DNA of 64,000 nt from Amborella trichopoda. Its lineage: Eukaryota > Streptophyta > Magnoliopsida > Amborellales > Amborellaceae. Within the stretch, counting starts at the first letter, position 1. Each line of letters begins with the position of its first letter. Shown here piece after piece: positions 56,694-64,000 of the stretch. The DNA lies in contig NW_006500010.1 in assembly GCF_000471905.2 (NCBI RefSeq), positions 2,326,693 to 2,390,692 of the forward strand. The letters are read 5' to 3'. The position numbers and the translations under genes are program-made. The notes beneath the pieces are model-generated. The model saw nothing but the letters and a program-made list of their open reading frames with translations, made no database searches and was not told the origin of the DNA.

Positions 56694-59600
56694 TGTTGAT
56701 ATTTATCTTGAATTCTTGAATCCCTAATTTGGGTAGAGCTTATTATTTAGGATATAAGTTTTTGGATAAGTCCTACTTGGATTAAGATAGAGCCTTAGGT
56801 TCACATCGATAGGGATAAAGTTTTTTGTTGATAAAGTTAGGAAAATTGAGATTGGTTTGATTTGTACTCATTTTTGGGGCTTTATTTCTGTCTGCAAAAA
56901 GATGTTTTTCTAGATAGAGAGAGCATGTGTGGAAAAGTAGGCCATACATATGTGCACTTTTGGGTTTGTCCTCTCTTGTAAAGAGAGAAAGTGCATAGAG
57001 AAAAAAAGAGGGAAACTTTTGGGTTTTTTTTTGTAAGAGAGAGAAAATTGTAAAGAAGAATACTTTGTGGGAGATTAAGTCACCGGTTCTCAAGTAAGTT
57101 GCCTTGTAATTTTCTTTCTTTCATTTAGTGAAAAACAACAATCATATTTGCTAGTGGATGTAGTTACAATTGTGATAAATCACGTAAATCCTTATGTTCT
57201 TTTTCTGTTAGTTATTTCCTGCTTTATTTTTGTTTCTTGTTGCTTGGTTTTTATCGATTCTTTTTCTCGTACTTTATTTGTCAAAAATCAACCCGTTAGG
57301 TTTAGAGCTTCTATGCACAACAAGTGGTATCAGAGCCCAATTTGGGGTTGTCGATATGGTGGTAAAAGTGTTGAATGCAAAATTTGAGGTAGAGAAATTT
57401 GATGGCAAAAGTAATTTTGAAATTTGGCAAATCAATGTTTGGGATTTGCTAATACAACAAGGTTTACATAAAGCTCTAAAAAAAAATTCAAAGAAACTAG
57501 AATCCATGTCTGATGAGGACTGAGAAGATTTAGTTATGAGGGCTATGAGCACTATTCGATTGTGCTTATCGAGTGAAGTGCTATTTAATATCGTAAACGA
57601 GGATTCAACATCAAATCTTTGGTCGAAGCTTGAGAGTTTGCATATGATGAAGTCCCTCACAAATCGATTGTTTTTTAAGCAAAAATTGTACACCCTACAG
57701 ATGAATGAAGGTACCTATATCCATGAAAACCTGAAGTATTTTAATAAAATTATTTGCGAATTATTGAATATTGGTGTTAATATGGATGAGGATAAGTCTA
57801 TAATTTTGTTATCCTCACTCCCTCATTAGTATGAACATCTAGTCACAACATTGCTTTATGAAAAAGATACCATAGAGATGGAGGATGTAACTTCGACCCT
57901 TCTGTCTAATGATTTGAGAAAGATACAGGATAATGCTCAGCCACATGCAGATGGTTTAGTGGCTAGAGGGAGATCTGTTAAGAGAAGTGGAAAGAGACAT
58001 AAAAAACATGGTTGGTCTTGATCTAAATCCAGATCAAGAAAAAGTAATATTTATTGCTATTACTGCAAGAAAAAATGGCATGTTAATAATGATTATTGGA
58101 AACTCAAGGAGAAAGAAAGACGAGCTTCTAAGCAACCAATATAGTTGATGGAAGCTTGGTAAGTGGAAAAAATAATGTGTTGTCGGTTTCGACAAATTGT
58201 GACAACTCTAAAGACTCGTGGGTTCTTGATTCAGGATGTTCCTAGCATATGTGCCCTCATCGGGATTGGTTCACTACTTACAAGAGCATTGATGATGGAT
58301 CAATTTTGATGGGGAATGATGCAGCTTATCAGACCATTGGTGTTGGGACAATTACTATCATGATATATGATGGAATTGTTAGAACCTTGACTCATGTTAG
58401 ACACATTCCAGATTTGAAGAAAAATCTTATTTATCTGGGTACCTTAGACTCTAATGGCTCCAATTGTTTTGGAGAAGGTGGAGTTCTAAAGATTCTTAAA
58501 GGTGCTCTGGTTGTGATGAAAGGCAAGAAGATTAGACCAAATTTGTAAGTGCTACTTGGGAATACTATCACAGAAAGAGCAACAATTTCTGTATCTGATG
58601 ATGGTGATTCTGACTTGACTTAGTTGTGGCATATGCGATTGGGCCATATGGGTGAGAGAGCTTTAGCAAAACTTAGCAAACGCCAATTGATCAATGAGGT
58701 GAAGAAGTGCAAGTTGGACTTCTGTGAGCACTGTGTTTATGGTAAGCAGTGTAGGGTGCAGTTTCGCACGTCAGAACATACCACAAAAGGTATTCTTGAC
58801 TATATTCATTCAGATGTTTGGGGCCCTGCATCAGTTGTCTCAAAAGGTGGATCTCTATACTTTGTTTCCTTCATATATGATTTTCTCTACGAAGGTGTGG
58901 ATTTACGCATTGAAGAAAAAGGTAGATGTATATAACACATTCAAGCAGTGGAAAGCAATGGTCGAAAGATAGACTGGAAAGAATGACAAGTGCTTAAGGA
59001 CTGATAATAGTGGAGAGTACACTTCAGTGGAGTTTGTGAATTTTTGAAAAAGCGAAGGAATTATTCGTCACTTCACCACTTCAAAGACATCGCAACAGAA
59101 TGGAGTCGCTGAACACTTCTAGAGAAGGCCCGCAACATGTTGAGTAATGCTGGTTTGTCAAAAGACTTTTGGGCTGAAGCGGTCAGCGCGACGTGTTACC
59201 TCGTCAACAGGTCATCATCTACAACAATAGATTACAAACTACAACAATAGATTACAAAACACCAGAAGAGGTATGGTCAGGTAAACCTGCTACTTATTCT
59301 CATTTAAGAATTTTTGGTTATTCTGCTTATGTTCATGTGAAGGATGATAAGTTAAGTCCAAGGTCAAAGAAGTGTATTTTCCTTGGTTATGTGAATGGGG
59401 TTAAGGGTTATAGAATATGATACCCATATCCTAAGTTGCCTAATTTATTGTCAGTTGTGAGGTTAAATTCGATGAGTCTGTCATGTTTAAGCACATTCAG
59501 AAGGGTGCTGAAGGGTCAACGTTTTGATACATTCATTATTGGACATGGGTATGTCAGAAATAAGCATGACAATTGTGTCTATTTTAAGAAATTTACTGAT

Positions 59601-61340
59601 GGTTCGTTCATCTATTTGTTGCTTTATGTGGATGATATGCTTATTGCTGCAAATAATTATTTAGAAATCAGTAAATTGAAAACTCAACTTGCTAGAGAAT
59701 TTGAAATGAAAAATTTAGGTTCAACAAAGGAAATTTTGGGTATGGAGATCCGTAGAGATTGAAAGTTAGGTAAACTGTAGCTATTTCAGAAGGAGTACAT
59801 TGAAAATGTTCTCACTAGATTCGGGATGAAAAATTCAAAGCCCGTGGGTACTCCTCATGTTGTACATTTCAGATTGTCGGCAGCATTATCTCCAAGTTCA
59901 GATGCTGAAAAGAAATACATGTCACGTGTTCTATATGCGAGTGCAATTGGAAACCTCATGTATGTAATGGTTTGCACTCGGCCAGATATTTCTCATGACG
60001 TTAGTGTTGTTAGCAAGTATATGGCTAATCCATGAAAGGAGCATTGACATACGGTAAAATGGATTCTGCATTACCTAAAGGGTACATCAGATGTGGGTCT
60101 GATGTTTGATAGAGATAGCAATTTGGTGACAAAGTTGTTGGTTATGTTGATACTGACTTTGCAAGTGATTTGGACTGTAGGAGATCTACTACAGGTTATG
60201 TATTTACACTTGCAGAAACTCTAACCAGTTAGAGGTTGATGCTACAAACCGTTGTTGCCTTATCTAAGACTGAAACAGAATACATGGTTGTTACCGAGGC
60301 AGTAAAAGAAGTCATTTGGTTTAGAGGGCTTGTTAGCGTTCTAGGCTTACGATAGGATGAAACTGTTATTTAGTGTGACTGTCAGAGTGCAATACATTTG
60401 GCGAAGAACCAGGTATATCATGCAAAGACGAAGCATATTGATGTTATATATCATTGTATTCGTGAGATCATAGCTGAAGATGATATCTTGTTGCTGAAGA
60501 TTGACATCAAGAAGAATGTTGCAGATATATTGGCAAAGCTGGTTCCATTACAGAAGTTCAAGTTATGCTTGGACTTGAGTAATGTGTTGCCCAAGTGAGC
60601 ACCTGTGGAGGCGCGTGTAGAGAAGACGGTCGATGAAACTTTCTTTTGGAATTCAAGCTATGGTGGAGATTTGTTGATATTTATTTAGAATTCTTGAATC
60701 CCTAATTTTAATGGATTGGTTTCCTCTGATTTAGGTTTCCTATTTATTGGATAGAGTCTATTATTTAAGAACTAACTTGATGGATAAGTCCTACTTGGAT
60801 TAGGATAGAGCCTTAGGTCCACATAGATAGGGATAAAGTTCCTTGTTGATAAAGTTAGGAAAATTTAGATTGGTTTGAGTATTTGTTTTTTGGGCTTTAT
60901 TCTCTCTATAAAGAGATGTTTTAGAGAGAGCATGTGTAGAAAAGTAGGTCATACATAAGTGCACTTTTGGGTTTGTCCTCTTATAGAGAAAGTGCATAGA
61001 AAAAAATTGAAGGAAACTTTTGGGGTTTTTTTTTTGAGAGAGAAAATTTTTAAAAAAAAGGCTTTGTGGGAGATTGAGTCTCCGATTCTCAAGTAAATTA
61101 CCTTGTAATTTTTTTTTTTTATTTAATGAAAGACATGGATCGTCTTCACCAGTTGATGTAGTTACAATTGTGACGAACCACGTAAATCCTAACGTTTTTT
61201 TCTGTTATTTATTTCTTGCATTATTTTTGTTGCTTGTGGCTTGTAGCTTGTTGCTTGTTGCTTGTTTTTTGTCGATTTTTTTTCTCGTACTTTATTTGCC
61301 AAAAAATCAACTCATCGGTTTAGAGCTTCCACACACAACA
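56694..61340 (+). mobile_element. Ty1/copia retrotransposon, Tork/TNT1-like (fossil)
   Basis: LTRs at 56694-57322 and 60672-61340, both starting TGTTGATATTTAT and ending CACAACA. The primer site TGGTATCAGAGC (57325-57336) follows the 5' LTR; a GGTGGAGATT purine tract precedes the 3' LTR. Parts in family order: gag (EVEKFDGKSNFEIWQ), a CCHC-like knuckle, protease (WVLDSGCS), pre-integrase (LWHMRLGHMGERALAKLS), integrase (HSDVWGPA), reverse transcriptase (YLLLYVDDML) and RNase H (TKHIDVIYH). It is broken, with well over ten breaks, and somewhat shorter than whole members. LTRs differ by more than 10% by eye, so it is old. No clear 5-bp target duplication is seen. An extra LTR-end piece follows at about 61347-61436. 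Confidence 0.9.
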
Positions 61341-61436
61341 AGATCGCCTCTTGTTGCTTGTTTTTTGTCGATTTTTTTTCTCGTACTTTATTTGCCAAAA
61401 AATCAACTCATCGGTTTAGAGCTTCCACGCACAACA

Positions 61437-62189
61437 AGATTGCATACAAGTGGCGATGTAGAGCCATCGTTTCCATCTCGTGGTCTCCGATGGACAGTGG
61501 TGATGATCCATAAAATCCGACTGTTATCCGACAAGTAGAGTTAAGAATCATCTCCACCGTCTCTGTGTACAGTCATTTCACGTCAAAAATCCAAAAAGTT
61601 CATGCATAAAATAAAATGCCAAAGAGGGAAAATGCGTCGTATTTTCGCATGGAGGAATAACGCCCCTCACCTCTCACATAAACTTTGGAAAAAAAATGGA
61701 GAGAAAGAGACCTCGCAAAATCTCTTTTTTCTTTCTAAATTGATAACAGGTGACAGCAGTGTCCATAAAGAACCTAAACTACCAATATATACATTTATTA
61801 ACAATTATGGGAATATATGGTTGTTTATGCAAGTTGAAATGCAATATATGAATTATTGTAACTTCCATTATCTAAGAGGTAGGAACAAGAATGTAAATAG
61901 TTGGAGAGTGTTATTTAGCCCCATTAGAAAGCATACTTAGCAAAACTAATGTAGGTAAAATTTGCCCTAGAATTTGTACACGAATAGGAATACTCTCTCT
62001 CTCTACCCATTTTCGGATTCCAAATCTTGTACTACCCAAAATACATTAAAAAAAGAGGCATCAAGTGCTTGGTTAGTTTGAAAGTTGAAAAAGTAGGACC
62101 TCACTATAAAATAATGCAAAATATGGATCATTTCTCATTGTAAAATAACACAAAATATTGCTCATTTTCTAATACTGCTTCTTATTAAT
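61437..62189. other. Intergenic DNA, nothing recognised
   Basis: No gene or repeat that I can support. Confidence 0.3.
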
Positions 62190-62434
62190 GGCACGTTTAG
62201 TATACGTGAAAATATCTAAAGGCACGTTTAGTATACGTGACAATATTTTCGTAAAAATACTTTAACATGAAAATATTCTTTCATAGGTGTCGAAATTTTT
62301 TCTCACCAATTGGTCCCAGCATGTATTTTCATATCAATTGGCAGCCAATTGGTGTGAAAAAAACTCTCGTACTAAATCACATGAGGAAGTTCTTTCATGT
62401 AACGAAAATATTTTCATACGTACCAAACGTGCCC
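62190..62434. mobile_element. Tourist-like MITE with a duplicated left end
   Basis: Left GGCACGTTTAGTATACGTG occurs twice (62190 and 62221, period 31). The right end reversed is GGGCACGTTTGGTACGTATG. TAA flanks fit the 3-bp duplication of PIF/Harbinger elements. Interior palindrome around CACCAATTGG / CCAATTGGTG. Confidence 0.6.
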
Positions 62435-62513
62435 TAAGTAAATTTATGGACATAAAGAATGTAATTGCTTATATTCTATACCACACTACCTTAACATATT
62501 AAAATTGTAATAT

Positions 62514-63255
62514 GAGAGAGAGAGAGCGAGAGAGAGAGAGAGAATCTTCTTAACCTGACCACCTCAACATTAGGCATTGTGAAGTTGAATAAGAAGAGAA
62601 GGCCTAACATGAGAGGCAAGATCCTTAGGTTAGCCAAGGCGACTTGCTCATAAAGCACTGGTGGAGAACCATTTCACTCTCTCACACATTGTGATCAAAG
62701 GCAAGTCATCCTTGGCTACCCTAGCACATTGCACCCCTCCATGTGAGGCTCTACTTCTGTGCCCTTAGCTCATAGCCACACCACTTCATGTCCTCTGTTC
62801 AAGCATTTGGGCTCTATTTATAGCTTGCTAAAGGCTACTATTTACAGCAAAAAGCTCAATAACTAGCCTAATTTAGAATATATTCTTTCTTATAGAAAAG
62901 CTTGCTTTTTAATGGGCCATTCAGATCTTCCAAAGGTAGATTTATGTCCATCACAAGAGAATCCTTTATGTCTTGCCTCTTGTATCTTTTGAGACATGTT
63001 ATAATGTTTAATACAATCTCTCTCTCTCTCTCGATCGACGCGGGATAACATGCTGTATTGGCTTTAGATAACAAATAAATCTTCTTTAAGACCATGTTTA
63101 ATCCCTAGAATTTTGGGTTTTTAACAGTTGGATCTCAAACCCTAAAATTGGATGGTCCTTGCTCAATCGTGGAATGTTAATTTGTTAAGGCATGCATAGA
63201 TGATGATTTGGAACTTTCCTTATTGAGGTTAGTCATTACGCCCTAGTTTTAGAAA
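62514..63255 (-). promoter_or_regulatory. Minus-strand promoter-like TATA with flanking GA repeats
   Basis: On the minus strand GCTATAAATAGAGCCC (TATA 62822-62815) precedes about 240 bp of mixed-GC DNA and a (GA)n/(CT)n tract (62514-62543). Another (CT)n lies at 63018-63033. This could be the promoter and leader of an LTR or of an unseen minus-strand transcript. No coding sequence is recognised. Confidence 0.25.
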
Positions 63256-63478
63256 ATATGTACAATGAGACCATTTACTTTTGATACAAGAGGTCACACT
63301 CATCATGGACAGTAAGATTTGAAATCCGGTAGTTGAAGACGTGCCATTGTTTAGCCACGAAGTTCCAAATAAAATTTCCCTAAAGTTGTGACATACTCTC
63401 ATTTATTGGATTTTACATCCCATGACCAAAATTGATTGTAGTTTATTTGCCCCAAAAGTAAATAGTCTTATGGTATAC
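63256..63478. mobile_element. 223-bp TIR element, TATACAATGAGACC family
   Basis: Left GTACAATGAGACCATTTACT with TTTGATACAAGAGG; right AAAAGTAAATAGTCTTATGG with TATAC. Same family as 54700-54906. Confidence 0.68.
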
Positions 63479-63558
63479 AATCCCCTACTTTTAAGAGGTA
63501 GATTTAAGGGCCCCCTCTACCTAAGGGACGAAATGGTATTGTCTTGTGGGAGGAAACC

Positions 63559-63684
63559 ATTCATCTACCCTCTCAATCAAAAGCCTTGGGAGGATTTTTG
63601 TAGTTTGAAATTTTGGAAAGTATTCATCTACTCTCTCAATCAAAAGCCTTGGGAGGATTTTTGTAGTTTGAAATTTTGGAAACC
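63559..63684. repeat. Two-copy 63-bp tandem duplication
   Basis: ATTCATCTACYCTCTCAATC begins copies at 63559 and 63622, each running to GAAATTTTGGAAA. Only a few bases differ, so it is recent. Confidence 0.85.
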
Positions 63685-63724
63685 ACCTAAGAAATAATTG
63701 ATGATCATTTTCAAAAGAAATTTT

Positions 63725-63965
63725 TTTTTGAATTTCAAGTTTTTTGACACTGATCTCGCCCATGAAAAATTGGGCAATCTCTATTCAATCTTAAGACATT
63801 TTTTTGTCTAGCACATAGATAGATCAAGTTTTGGAATTTTTTTGTTGAGTTTAATCTTCATGTTAAAGAGGTTACATCCCCAAAATTTGGGGTCTGAAAA
63901 TCACTCCTATTCTGGGTCTTACCTGAGGGAGTAAATCGACATTATCCTCTCACGGGAGTATAAAA
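63725..63965. repeat. Dispersed repeat, copy 2 of the family at 940-1145
   Basis: Motif order matches 940-1145, with a TTTCAAGTTTTTTGACAC lead and CACGGGAGTATAAAATC end. GGGAGTA also links it to the palindromes at 9179-9236. The sequence runs on to the window edge. Confidence 0.35.
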
Positions 63966-64000
63966 TCTTGTCACATAGCCACTAGAAAGTGTTGTTATTG

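Overview
This is nuclear DNA of a flowering plant. The evidence is spliced genes with GT-AG introns, plant-specific families (an inactive-type beta-amylase of the BAM9 group, a CYP78A-type cytochrome P450, a PPR-gene remnant, a CYSTM-like micro-protein), a Tork/TNT1-like Ty1/copia fossil with a tRNA-Met primer site, and many small non-autonomous DNA transposons. The base composition is strongly AT-rich except in exons. I cannot name the species. The old, heavily diverged repeats would suit a slowly turning-over genome. Three assembly gaps are present (13310-13329, 28534-29419, 44362-45066).

Only three host genes look intact. (1) A beta-amylase-like gene on the minus strand (2833-5527, three exons, 524 aa) with a TATA box at 6117-6124. 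(2) A two-exon micro-gene on the plus strand (20961-23049, 59 aa, Gly/Pro-rich head and Cys-rich tail) whose 1.9-kb intron holds two MITEs. (3) A CYP78A-like P450 on the plus strand (53143-55789, two exons, 517 aa) with its TATA box at 53074-53080 and a small DNA transposon in its intron. Broken or doubtful genic pieces are a PPR remnant (about 12485-12930, minus), a possible 5'UTR exon and C-terminal exon of a minus-strand gene (34634-34830 and about 32700-32785), a GC-rich promoter-like island (51350-51800), and a gene-like fragment inside a TIR element (47063-47925).

The rest is a nested archive of transposons. The main player is a MITE superfamily of about 390 bp with at least 15 copies. 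It has Mutator-like 9-bp target duplications (perfect at 18046/20541 and 33559/34010). Its copies share one core but carry different palindromes just inside the ends. Other families are a 505-bp MULE-like MITE (26963-27467), hAT-like elements with 8-bp duplications (44270-45208, 48178-48556), a Tourist-like MITE (about 62190-62434), a roughly 210-bp family ending in TATACAATGAGACC, a long foldback element (7136-8150), a stack of nested TIR elements (36857-39495), a 71-bp tRNA-derived retroposon with a 15-bp duplication (46678-46748), an RTE-type LINE scrap (49160-49470) and several copia fossils, including a solo LTR (18434-20522) that split a MITE. Two diverged copies of a 2.3-kb block lie inverted at 14060-16440 and 25715-28028.

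The three intact genes show no common pathway: one concerns plastid starch metabolism, one developmental or fatty-acid-type oxidation, one probably stress or membrane function. I see no new multi-gene system. The most unusual signals are the modular MITE ends, the probable gene-capturing TIR element, the row of MITEs set in TA repeats, and the microsatellite whose unit grows from 2 to 5 bases.
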